DNA of 47,302 bases, taken from positions 1 through 47,302 of the forward strand of contig CAZOBD010000009.1 of NCBI GenBank assembly GCA_964577665.1, written 5' to 3'. Below the pieces are notes generated by a model, which made no database searches, was not told where the DNA came from, and saw nothing but the letters and a program-made list of their open reading frames with translations. The DNA comes from CAYVTD01 sp964577665 (GTDB lineage: Bacteria; Bacteroidota; Ignavibacteria; Kapaibacteriales; UBA2268). The position numbers and the translations under genes were made by a program. Positions 24,826-32,969 of this stretch are shown piece after piece (the stretch's first letter is position 1; each line of letters opens with the position of its first letter).

Positions 24826-25527
24826 ATGAAAAATCTTATTCTCATTATTGCGATGCTGTTAGCTTTTTCAGCGGCTAAGTCAGAAAAATGCGACCTTTAT
24901 TTTCCGCAGGAACCGGGTACTTCATTGGTTTATCATAATTACGACGAAGACGGCGATTTGACATCAATTACGGTTTATAAAATAACCGGAAAAGAAAAAA
25001 CCGCCGATGGGCTAAAAATTTCCGTAGAACTGAAGATGTATGAAGATGAAGATATGGATGAAGAAGATGCCATAGTGTCAAATATGGTTTTTTACTGCAA
25101 AGACGGCAATTTTTACTGGGATATGAAAGCATTTGTCAATTCTCAGTCTTTTGAATCACTTCGGGAAACAGATATGGAAATAAAAATTGACAGCGATGAT
25201 CTTGCATTTCCTTCTGATCTCAGTGTTGGTCAAGAACTACCTGACGGTAAGATTACCATGTCCGTCAAAAGCATGTTTATGACTATGGAATTTACAACCA
25301 TTATAAAAGACCGCAAAGTGGAAGCTAAAGAAAGCGTAACCACGCAGGCAGGGACCTTTAACTGCTATAAGATTTCGCAGATTACTTTTGTAAAAGCCAT
25401 GATGTCGGAAACCGAAATGAAATCACTTTCCTGGACTGCAGAAAATTACGGCATTATAAAAAGCGAAACCTACGACGAGGACGGCGATTTACAAAGCTCT
25501 ATGAAACTGGTTGAAATAAAGAAATAA
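24826..25527 (+). CDS. Secreted protein, DUF3108/TapB-like
   Basis: A 233-residue exported protein with signal peptide MKNLILIIAMLLAFSAAKS. The mature part starts YFPQEPGTSLVYHNYDEDGD and contains TQAGTFNCYKISQ, then SLSWTAENYGIIKSETYDED. This is the pattern of DUF3108/TapB-like periplasmic beta proteins of Bacteroidota, whose function is unknown. Acidic repeats (YDEDGDL) occur at both ends. I chose ATG 24826 over an in-frame GTG at 24817 because AAGGGTG sits at the right distance from it. Confidence 0.75.
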   Translation: MKNLILIIAMLLAFSAAKSEKCDLYFPQEPGTSLVYHNYDEDGDLTSITVYKITGKEKTADGLKISVELKMYEDEDMDEEDAIVSNMVFYCKDGNFYWDMKAFVNSQSFESLRETDMEIKIDSDDLAFPSDLSVGQELPDGKITMSVKSMFMTMEFTTIIKDRKVEAKESVTTQAGTFNCYKISQITFVKAMMSETEMKSLSWTAENYGIIKSETYDEDGDLQSSMKLVEIKK

Positions 25528-25644
25528 AATAATCGTACTTTAGATAAATAGTCCGTCATCACTTTTACAGATGTCATTTAAAGTTTTGAGGTAAATACTG
25601 AGCTACTCCCAAAAAATCGGACAGCAGAATAAGGTGGAAAAAGC

Positions 25645-26095
25645 TTAACCCAACTTGCGATCCTAGCTCGCTAAGTCTCTACTATTCAACAGCGGGCGGT
25701 CTGGCATGGGGCACTGCAAATTATGTTCGAGTCAGAGGCATTGATGACATGCTCAGAGCAGGGTAAATTGCCATTGCCTCATTTGTCGGCTGTGTGCATG
25801 TCCTTACTGTTGCCGTTTTATTGTCTTTGGTCTTTTTAGTCTTTTTACCAACAGGGTAGTTAGAGTAGGTAATACTGCTTGAAGCTTTTTCCGTTTTTGG
25901 AATTCTTTTTATGAGTTTCTCTAATAAACATAGAGCAAATAAAAACAATTACAATCCAAATATAAAACAACACCACACCACATTGAGCTTTTTTCGATAA
26001 TCGCTTTTATAATTATCAATAACTTAGAACGATAAAAACAACATAATATTAATAATGAAGTTGTTTTTAGACTATAAGCGTGCAAGTTGGGTTAA
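25645..26095 (+). mobile_element. MITE-like element, copy 1 (terminal inverted repeats, ~450 bp)
   Basis: A 451-bp sequence bounded by TTAACCCAACTTGC (25645-25658) and its exact reverse complement GCAAGTTGGGTTAA (26082-26095). A second, diverged copy lies at 32430-32877 in the same orientation. Internally it holds an AAAAACAAC/GTTGTTTTT dyad near the right end. A short frame ending GLAWGTANYVRVRGIDDM, conserved in both copies, looks like the tail of a lost protein. No transposase is encoded, so it is probably a non-autonomous element or an insertion-sequence derivative. It fills most of the 710-base gap before the DUF2141 gene; 25528-25644 shows nothing recognisable. Confidence 0.7.
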
Positions 26096-26237
26096 TATCT
26101 TACCTATAAAAAAATAAAAAATCCACTTTTTTGTTATTTTCATACAAATAATATATGAATGAATTAATACATGGTTGTTAAAATATTTTATTATATTTGA
26201 AGAACAATTTTTAATAACTTTATTTATTTAAAGTAAT

Positions 26238-26645
26238 ATGAAATATACATCAGTTATCATCCTCCTCATTATATTTTTTTCAGAGAGTGCTTATTGTCAG
26301 CATAAATTAACCATCGAGATTAGTTCCTTGCAAAACAGTGATGGCAACATAGTTCTTGAATTAAAAGATGGAAATGACAACAAAATAGATGGCTATACCA
26401 AAAAAATATCTGATAAGAAGTGCATAATAATCATCAAAGATCTCAAGCCGGGTAAATATGCTTTCAGATATTTTCACGACGAAAATAAAGATAATGAATT
26501 TGGAACAAACTGGCTGGGAATACCAAATGAAGGATTTGGTTTTTCTAATAATGCAACGGGTACTTTCGGGCCTCCTGATTTTGAAGATACGATTTTTGAA
26601 GTAAAGGAGGATGTTACTCAGAAATGCACCCCTATTTATTTATAA
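26238..26645 (+). CDS. DUF2141-domain exported protein
   Basis: A 135-residue exported protein with signal peptide MKYTSVIILLIIFFSESAYC. The family pattern is clear: KPGKYAFRYFHDENKDNEFG, then NWLGIPNEGFGFSNNATGTF and GPPDFEDTIFEV. DUF2141 proteins are small periplasmic beta proteins often encoded beside carotenoid or lipid-modifying oxidoreductases; their function is unknown. It is the first gene of the AT-rich cassette between the two MITE-like copies. A TATATTTG box at 26192-26199 could be part of its promoter, although no partner box is at the normal distance. Confidence 0.88.
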   Translation: MKYTSVIILLIIFFSESAYCQHKLTIEISSLQNSDGNIVLELKDGNDNKIDGYTKKISDKKCIIIIKDLKPGKYAFRYFHDENKDNEFGTNWLGIPNEGFGFSNNATGTFGPPDFEDTIFEVKEDVTQKCTPIYL

Positions 26646-26660
26646 TAATTACTATTCCTT

Positions 26661-27134
26661 ATGAATAAAAAAGCTTCAACAACGCATAAATATTCTGAAG
26701 AAAAAATACTTACAGTTGATATTGTAAGAGAATTATGGGCAAAGACCTACAATACTGACGGCAAACCTGACTGGTCGCACATACTGCCTTATTATGATGA
26801 TGATATTTACTTTAGAGATTCCATACAGGAGTTGCATGGTATGGAAGAGTTCAGGGCAATGACAGAACGTCTTACAAAACGTTCAAAAGACTTAAAAATG
26901 AAAATTGTTCAGCTTATCGGGGAAGGCAATATTATTTTCATGGAATGGGAAATGACGATAAGCTACAAAAAAAATCCAAGTTCTGTTATATATGGGGCAA
27001 GCCGTTTAACATTGAACGAAAAAGGAAGAATTAAAGAGCAAAGAGATTACTATGATTTGTGGGGGGATATTTTTGATAATATTCCATGGTTTTGCAGGAT
27101 TTACAGAAATTTTATGAAAAAAAAGTTCGGTTGA
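26661..27134 (+). CDS. NTF2/SnoaL-like protein
   Basis: A 157-residue protein of the nuclear transport factor 2/SnoaL-like fold. The cone-shaped fold is suggested by LPYYDDDIYFRDSIQELHGM, KMKIVQLIGEGNIIFMEWEM and LNEKGRIKEQRDYYDLWGDI. The last ~20 residues (NIPWFCRIYRNFMKKKFG) resemble the tail of the subgroup found beside SDR and FAD oxidoreductases in photo-oxidative-stress lipid operons of proteobacteria; this parallel is from memory. Such folds can be enzymes or lipid-binding accessories. It follows the DUF2141 gene by 15 bases. Confidence 0.8.
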   Translation: MNKKASTTHKYSEEKILTVDIVRELWAKTYNTDGKPDWSHILPYYDDDIYFRDSIQELHGMEEFRAMTERLTKRSKDLKMKIVQLIGEGNIIFMEWEMTISYKKNPSSVIYGASRLTLNEKGRIKEQRDYYDLWGDIFDNIPWFCRIYRNFMKKKFG

Positions 27135-27160
27135 TGATTTAGTAAAACAATAAGGTGTCT

Positions 27161-27844
27161 ATGAATTTATTTTTATTTGTGTTAATATTAATTTTTTTAA
27201 CAGGTTCATCTGCTTTTTCTCAAACAGGTGCATGGTTTGGCATAAAGGGAGGATATAGTTTAGCTACTCAGTACGGAATAGATGATCCAAGTATTCCTTA
27301 TTCCGTGGATGTTGCATACAGACATGGTTTTGCCGGAGGAGTTATGATATATTACCCAATCACTGAATCTTTTGGAGTTCAGCAGGAATTTCTCTATGTA
27401 ATGAAAGGTTCACGAGAAGATATTAGAATGTTGGAAATGCCTGTTACCACGCACACAGAATATGATCTGAATTATTTTGAATTACCTTTTGTATTTCGAT
27501 ATACTTTTATACGATTGTGGGATTTCGATGTTTATGGATCAAGCGGTTTTGCTTTGTCAATTCTACTTAATGGAGAATACCGTTTAAATGGTACTGTTGA
27601 ATACGGAGATGACAGAGATCCGGAGACATTTTCTGAGTCTAATAAAATATCAGGTGTTGATATTTTTGACTATGGTTTTCTTTATGGTGCAGGTATTGAA
27701 TTTGAACTTTTCGGCACTAAATGCTTTTTCGAGTACCGTTTTAATATTGGCTGGAATACTTTGATGATGCCAACATTTGAAGGAGGTGACCCGGCACCAT
27801 TGCGTAATCAGGATTATATTTTTGTACTGGGCGTTTTGATGTAA
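27161..27844 (+). CDS. Outer-membrane beta-barrel protein
   Basis: A 227-residue exported protein with signal MNLFLFVLILIFLTGSSAFSQ and alternating amphipathic strands (WFGIKGGYSLATQYG, FGVQQEFLYVMKGS, CFFEYRFNIGWNTL), ending in a short aromatic/hydrophobic strand DYIFVLGVLM. This is the pattern of PorT-like/OMP_b-brl_2 eight-stranded barrels of Bacteroidota. I chose ATG 27161 (AAGG upstream) over an in-frame GTG two codons earlier. Within the cassette it may give an outer-membrane component to a lipid-related function. Confidence 0.8.
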   Translation: MNLFLFVLILIFLTGSSAFSQTGAWFGIKGGYSLATQYGIDDPSIPYSVDVAYRHGFAGGVMIYYPITESFGVQQEFLYVMKGSREDIRMLEMPVTTHTEYDLNYFELPFVFRYTFIRLWDFDVYGSSGFALSILLNGEYRLNGTVEYGDDRDPETFSESNKISGVDIFDYGFLYGAGIEFELFGTKCFFEYRFNIGWNTLMMPTFEGGDPAPLRNQDYIFVLGVLM

Positions 27845-27921
27845 TATTTATAATATTTTTTAAGAGAATTATCAAGAAAATAGTATTTGGTATAAGGTTT
27901 AAAAATCAGGGTTGTTATTAA

Positions 27922-28893
27922 ATGTTAAGTCCTCAAAGCAAAAGATTCTTCAAATATTTCAGGGAATACCAATGGTCAAATATCTTTGCAATGATCAGAC
28001 ATAATCAATTAGAACCCAAAAAATGCAGTGAAGATTCACATAACAAACTTGTCGTTATCACAGGTGCAACATCCGGCATAGGTTATATTACAGCTCGTAA
28101 ATTTGCTTCTCATGGAGCAAATTTGTTGTGTATTAACCGTAACAAGGATAAATCAGAGAAATTGAGAAAAGAAATCGAAAGTGAATTTGGTGTAAAATGT
28201 GATTATATTTTAGCTGACCTTAGTAAATTAAACGATATTCATTATGCAGCAGGGCAGCTTTTAGAAATTAGTTCACCTATTGATGTATTAATTCATAATG
28301 CAGGGGTTTATCTGACAAAAAAAGAACTAACCGAAGATAAATTGGAAAAACTCTTTGTGGTGCACTATCTTACTTCATTTATTATTAATTATCTGCTTAT
28401 GGATAAGCTTAAATCCCAGAAAAACTCCAGAATTATTTTGGTGAGTTCAGAAGGTCATCGATTTGCTGCTTGGGGATTGAGAATGGATGATCTTAATTGG
28501 GACAAACGCCGTTATACCGGGTTAAGAAGCTATGGTTCCGCAAAAACAGCCCAACTTCTGTCAATGTTGATTTTTGATGAAAAGTTTGAAGGTTCAGGAG
28601 TAACGATTAACGCAATGCATCCGGGTGCTGTAAAAAGTGATACAGGTCAGGAAAACGGAAGATTGTACAGATGGTTTAAAAAGAAGTTTTTCGATAAGAC
28701 CTTAAAATCGCCTGAAATTTCAGCAGAAGCTTTGTATTATCTTGGAAATTCGAAAGATATAGATGGTGTTAGTGCTAAGTTTTTTAATTTAACAACTGAA
28801 GAAATCCCTGCTCCCCCTGCTTTGGATTATGAGTCAGCTAAGGAATTGTGGAAAAAAAGTTTAGAATTAAGCAGAATTAACCAAAGTATTTAA
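27922..28893 (+). CDS. Short-chain dehydrogenase/reductase (retinol-dehydrogenase-like)
   Basis: A 323-residue classical SDR that should use NAD(P)H on a lipophilic alcohol or ketone. The cofactor motif TGATSGIG is at residues 47-54, NAG at 126-128, the catalytic Ser at 175/176 (LVSSEGH) and YGSAK at 204-208 (Tyr204, Lys208). The RMDDLNWDKRRYTG segment and C-terminus (PPALDYESAKELWKKSLEL) resemble the RDH/WWOX-type subgroup. It lies 45 bases before the phytoene-desaturase-like gene. A lipid or isoprenoid substrate is inferred from context. Confidence 0.9.
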   Translation: MLSPQSKRFFKYFREYQWSNIFAMIRHNQLEPKKCSEDSHNKLVVITGATSGIGYITARKFASHGANLLCINRNKDKSEKLRKEIESEFGVKCDYILADLSKLNDIHYAAGQLLEISSPIDVLIHNAGVYLTKKELTEDKLEKLFVVHYLTSFIINYLLMDKLKSQKNSRIILVSSEGHRFAAWGLRMDDLNWDKRRYTGLRSYGSAKTAQLLSMLIFDEKFEGSGVTINAMHPGAVKSDTGQENGRLYRWFKKKFFDKTLKSPEISAEALYYLGNSKDIDGVSAKFFNLTTEEIPAPPALDYESAKELWKKSLELSRINQSI

Positions 28894-28938
28894 TGGAAGT
28901 CAAGGGATTATGTTAAACATACTATTGAAAATATCAAG

Positions 28939-30549
28939 ATGAACACTAATAAATATGATTCCATTATTGTTGGCGGCGGAATTGCCGGACTAACTTCCGC
29001 AGTTTACTTGTCTCGTGAAGGACTGAAAGTTTTGCTTATTGAAAAAAACGACAAATGTGGCGGGCTTGTTAATTCTTTCACTCACAATGGTTTTCATTTT
29101 GATGCCGGAGTAAGAGCTTTAGAAGATGCCGGTATAATTTTTCCTATGCTGAATGACCTGAATATCGAATTAGAAGTAGTTAAATCTCCTGTCTCTGTCG
29201 GTATTGAAAACGAAATATTGAATATCAAGGATATTGACAGCTTATATGATTATAAAAAGCTTTTGATTAGATTATACCCGGATAGTGAAGAAGAGATCAC
29301 AGACACAATTAAGATTATCAGAAAGATAATGAAACATATGGAAGTGCTTTATGGGATTGAAAATCCGGTATTTAAAGACCTTAAAAAAGATAAAGATTTC
29401 CTGTTCAAAAAACTTTTTCCATGGCTGCCTAAGTTTATATTTACTGTAAGAAAGATCAACCGTTTAAATATGCCGGTGGAAGAATATATTGACTCAATAA
29501 TTAAAGATAGATCTTTAAAAGATATTATTACGCAACATTTCTTTAAGAATACACCTGCATTTTTTGCGCTCAGCTACTTTTCACTATATCTGGATTATTT
29601 CTACCCCAAAGGTGGTGTCGGGAAGCTGGCGGATGTATTGACACAAAAAATTTTGGATTATGGCGGAAAAATCAAAACTGAAACTGTAATCAGCGAGCTA
29701 ATACTTGACAGGAATATGGTTAAAGACGAGGAAGGTAATAATTATGAATATAAGAGTCTAATCTGGGCTGCTGATTTAAAGAAATTTTATAACATTTCCA
29801 AAACAAATAAATTATCGCCCCAAATTCAAAAAAAATTTGAGGAAAATAAAAGCAAAATAGCGAATAAAAGAGGCGGCGATTCTGTTTTTACACTGTTTCT
29901 GGAAGTGAATGAATCTTTAGAAACTTTTAGAGAGATTTCCCATGGGCATTTTTTTTATACTCCCTCCAAACAAGGATTAGCAAATACTCATTGGGAAGGT
30001 CTAAATAATTTACTCAGTAATTGGGGAACAACTGAAAAAGATCAAATATTTAGTTGGTTAGATAGGTTCACAAAATTAAACACTTATGAGATTTCTATTC
30101 CCGGTTTGAAAGATCCTGATTTAGTACCGGAAGGTAAAACAGGATTGATTATCAGTTTACTTGCTGAGTATGATCTGTTCAAAAAGGCACAGGGTTCAGG
30201 GTGGTATAAAGAATTCGTTGAAGAATTCGAAAATCGCATTATTTCTGTAATATCAAATTCTGTTTATCCAAGGCTGAAGGACAAGATAATTGGACGTTTC
30301 TCTTTTACTCCCATTAGCATAGAAAACAGAGTCGGCAGTTCTGAAGGCGCCATAACAGGATGGTCATTTCAATCACCGGTACCGGTTGTGAATAAAATTC
30401 AATTCTCTGATCGCTCAGTGCTGACACCAATACCTTCAGTTTTTCAGGCGGGCCAATGGGCATACAGCCCTTCAGGAGTGCCAATGTCCATTCTTACCGG
30501 TAAGTTGGCTGCCGACAGAGTAATAAAAAAGAAAAAAAGCTCGCAGTAG
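28939..30549 (+). CDS. Phytoene-desaturase-like FAD oxidoreductase
   Basis: A 536-residue flavoprotein of the CrtI/carotene-isomerase group. The FAD-binding start is DSIIVGGGIAGLTSAVYLSR (residues ~8-27), then IEKNDKCGGLVNSF, and the C-terminal FAD motif is VFQAGQWAYSPSGVPMSILT. These enzymes desaturate or isomerise polyenes or related lipids. No phytoene synthase or other carotenoid gene is in the window, so carotenoid synthesis is not shown. Its neighbours (SDR, NTF2-like, DUF2141) suggest joint action on one lipid. Confidence 0.85.
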   Translation: MNTNKYDSIIVGGGIAGLTSAVYLSREGLKVLLIEKNDKCGGLVNSFTHNGFHFDAGVRALEDAGIIFPMLNDLNIELEVVKSPVSVGIENEILNIKDIDSLYDYKKLLIRLYPDSEEEITDTIKIIRKIMKHMEVLYGIENPVFKDLKKDKDFLFKKLFPWLPKFIFTVRKINRLNMPVEEYIDSIIKDRSLKDIITQHFFKNTPAFFALSYFSLYLDYFYPKGGVGKLADVLTQKILDYGGKIKTETVISELILDRNMVKDEEGNNYEYKSLIWAADLKKFYNISKTNKLSPQIQKKFEENKSKIANKRGGDSVFTLFLEVNESLETFREISHGHFFYTPSKQGLANTHWEGLNNLLSNWGTTEKDQIFSWLDRFTKLNTYEISIPGLKDPDLVPEGKTGLIISLLAEYDLFKKAQGSGWYKEFVEEFENRIISVISNSVYPRLKDKIIGRFSFTPISIENRVGSSEGAITGWSFQSPVPVVNKIQFSDRSVLTPIPSVFQAGQWAYSPSGVPMSILTGKLAADRVIKKKKSSQ

Positions 30550-30609
30550 TTTGCTGCTTGTATATATTGATTATAAGAAGAATTGTTAAAAAAAAATAGG
30601 AAAGCAAAA

Positions 30610-31425
30610 ATGAAAACAATTATTGCATTATTATTAATAACAGCATTCTGTTATAATATGAATGGCCAGTCTGTTCCAAATGGTGATTTTGAATCCGGAA
30701 TTGATACAGTTTCTCTTAATCATTGGCACACAATAAATGAACTTACCGTAATATTTTACCCATTTACAAGAACTACTGATTCTTACTCAGGAGATTATGC
30801 CGTAAAGCTCAAGACTTTAGAGATATTCAATACATTGGTACCAGGAATAGCAACCTTGGGAAAATTAAGCATTGGTGATGTTAGCGGCTCTATCTATTTT
30901 CCTTACAGACCAGACAAGTTAACCGGAATGTACAAACATCCTACAGATAAAGATGCTTCACTCATTCGGGTTTATTTTCTGAAAAAACAGGGAGAAAAAT
31001 CTGACACAATAGGTATGGGCTCATTTGTACCTAATGGGAATATAGAAGAATACAAGGCTTTCGAGATCGAGATAAATTATAATTCGGCTGCTGTACCTGA
31101 TTCCATGAATATAATACTAATATCAGATGGTGAAGTGGCTAATAGTACATTCTATATTGATAATCTTGAGTTTGTTTACAATACAAATTCCATTGAAAAG
31201 AGCGTTGGAAGCAGTATCGAGGTATATCCAAATCCAACAAATTCTTTTGTGAATATTAAAGCAAACGGATTTTACAACAAAAAATATGTACTTTCAAATC
31301 TTTACGGCAGGATCGTAGCATCCGGGAATGTTTATGAAAACTTTTCAATTGATTTGTCTAATGAAGCAACAGGAATGTATTTTTTAGCGATTGAAAATAA
31401 AATCTATAAAATAATAAAAAATTAG
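30610..31425 (+). CDS. Secreted PCMD-domain protein with T9SS tail
   Basis: A 271-residue exported protein with signal MKTIIALLLITAFCYNMNGQ. Residues ~25-190 match the PCMD (putative carbohydrate metabolism) beta-sandwich: NGDFESG near the start, GSIYFPYRPDKLTGMYKH, DKDASLIRVYFL and STFYIDNLEFVY. The last ~75 residues (SIEVYPNPTNSFVNIKA onward, with TGMYFLAIENK) are a T9SS sorting tail. I chose ATG 30610 (AGGAAA upstream) over an in-frame TTG at 30583. A surface protein within the cassette shows that its products reach the cell exterior. Confidence 0.85.
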   Translation: MKTIIALLLITAFCYNMNGQSVPNGDFESGIDTVSLNHWHTINELTVIFYPFTRTTDSYSGDYAVKLKTLEIFNTLVPGIATLGKLSIGDVSGSIYFPYRPDKLTGMYKHPTDKDASLIRVYFLKKQGEKSDTIGMGSFVPNGNIEEYKAFEIEINYNSAAVPDSMNIILISDGEVANSTFYIDNLEFVYNTNSIEKSVGSSIEVYPNPTNSFVNIKANGFYNKKYVLSNLYGRIVASGNVYENFSIDLSNEATGMYFLAIENKIYKIIKN

Positions 31426-31531
31426 AAACAATAAAATTCATATAAGCTATGCACTTAACGGAATGTTGCGTTATTTCAATTGTCAGTCAAAATGTTATTC
31501 TTTTCAATATTATTATTTCTATAGATATAAA

Positions 31532-32416
31532 ATGAACCAAAGTTTTCAATCTAAAATATTATTTCAAGTGTTCAAATTCATCAATTTTAAGGAAAAGGTT
31601 GAAAAAAGGGCAAATAAACAGATTCTAAGATCTAATAAGGAATTCGTTCCTAAGTTCATTAAGTCAAATTATCTGACCAAAATTCAGAGTATTCATTCCA
31701 AAGAAATAGCAACATTCGAAAAGAAAGAAAATGCTGCAAAAAACCATATTGTCTTTTTTCATGGAGGGGCTTACATTTTTGAAATATCTTTTAGCCATTG
31801 GATACTTGCCAAAAAAATTGTTGAAAAATGTTCCTGTAGAATGACGATTGTTGACTATCCACTGGCACCTGAACACAATTATAAAGATACATTTGATATG
31901 GTGCAGGAAGCTTATGAGATGTTAATCAAAAAGTATTCCGAAGACAACTTAATTCTGATGGGAGATTCTTCCGGTGGAGGACTGGCGCTTGCTTTTTTGC
32001 AAAAATTGATAAAAGAAAAACACACATTTATTCCAATAAAATGTGTTTTATTATCACCTTGGCTGGATTTGACAATGTCAAACGAAAATATAAAGAAATT
32101 AGAGAGTACTGACCATATTCTATCACTTAATATGCTTAAAAACGCAGGGCGGAAATATTCAAATGGCGACAATCAGGAGAATTATTTACTATCGCCGATC
32201 AATGGGGAATTAAGGAAAATTCCTAAAACAATTATTTTCTATGGAACGGATGAATTATTTTATGCAGATTGCATTAAATTAAAATCTATGATAGGTACAG
32301 ATAAGGATAATTTCATATTTAGAAAATACCCCAATATGCAGCATGATTGGGCATTGTTTCCAATACCTGAGAGTAAAAAGCTTATCCAAGAAATATGTAA
32401 ATTCATAGAGGAATAA
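31532..32416 (+). CDS. Alpha/beta hydrolase of the hormone-sensitive-lipase family
   Basis: A 294-residue esterase-type enzyme. The oxyanion motif is FFHGGAYIF; the nucleophile elbow is GDSSGGG; the acid is in YGTDELFYADC; and the His is in MQHDWALF. This is the full triad of the HSL/family IV esterases, related to acetyl-sterol and short-chain ester hydrolases. I chose ATG 31532; an in-frame ATG at 31463 would add a poor 23-residue Tyr-rich leader. It closes the AT-rich cassette and stops 14 bases before MITE-like copy 2. Confidence 0.87.
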   Translation: MNQSFQSKILFQVFKFINFKEKVEKRANKQILRSNKEFVPKFIKSNYLTKIQSIHSKEIATFEKKENAAKNHIVFFHGGAYIFEISFSHWILAKKIVEKCSCRMTIVDYPLAPEHNYKDTFDMVQEAYEMLIKKYSEDNLILMGDSSGGGLALAFLQKLIKEKHTFIPIKCVLLSPWLDLTMSNENIKKLESTDHILSLNMLKNAGRKYSNGDNQENYLLSPINGELRKIPKTIIFYGTDELFYADCIKLKSMIGTDKDNFIFRKYPNMQHDWALFPIPESKKLIQEICKFIEE

Positions 32417-32429
32417 TGGTTCTTGAAAA

Positions 32430-32877
32430 TTAACCCAACTTGCACCGGCGACCTGCTAAATCCCTGCTATTATGGCAGCGGGCGGTCTGGCATGGGGCAC
32501 TACAAATTTTGTTCGAGTAAGAGGCATTGATGACATGTTCAGCGCACGGTAAATTGTAATTGCCTCATTAGTCAGTTGTGTGTATGTACTTACTGTTGCC
32601 ATTTTGTTATCCTTTTTTTTAGTCTTTTTACCAACACGGTAGTTAGAGAGCAGGTAATACTGCTTAATTTTTTTTTCGTTTTTGGAATTCCTTTTATGAG
32701 TTTCTCTAATAAACATACAGCAAATAAAAACAATTACAATCCAAATATAAAACAACACCACATTGCGATTTTTTCGATAATCGCTTTTATATTTATCAAT
32801 AACTTAGAACGATAAAAACAACACAATATTATAAAATAAAAGTTGTTTTTGGACCACCTATGTGCAAGTTGGGGTAA
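32430..32877 (+). mobile_element. MITE-like element, copy 2
   Basis: A diverged copy of 25645-26095 in the same direction. The left end is TTAACCCAACTTGCAC (32430-32445) and the right end GTGCAAGTTGGGGTAA (32862-32877), an inverted repeat with one insertion or mismatch. The short frame GLAWGTTNFVRVRGIDDM is conserved with copy 1, as are the AT-rich right half and the AAAAACAAC/GTTGTTTTT dyad. An antisense frame is open in this copy but stopped in copy 1. It occupies nearly all of the 553-base gap between the hydrolase gene and the next gene. Confidence 0.7.
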
Positions 32878-32895
32878 GGATAACCCAGCAGGAAT

Positions 32896-32928
32896 CCCTT
32901 GAGAAATTCAAGAAAGCGTGGAGCTGAA
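32896..32928 (+). pseudogene. Possible 3' end of a lost gene next to the element
   Basis: Immediately right of copy 2 a plus-strand frame reads ITQQESLEKFKKAWS and then stops (TGA at 32926). It has the helical look of a real protein tail but lacks any upstream part, as if the element or a deletion removed the rest. It is too short to name, and chance is a fair alternative. Confidence 0.3.
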
Positions 32929-32969
32929 AAAGCAAAATAACCAAAATAAAGATTATCTTTCCACAATTT

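Noticed and set aside
32456..32761. Antisense frame within MITE-like copy 2
   Set aside because: The matching frame in copy 1 is interrupted by a stop, so it is not a conserved gene.
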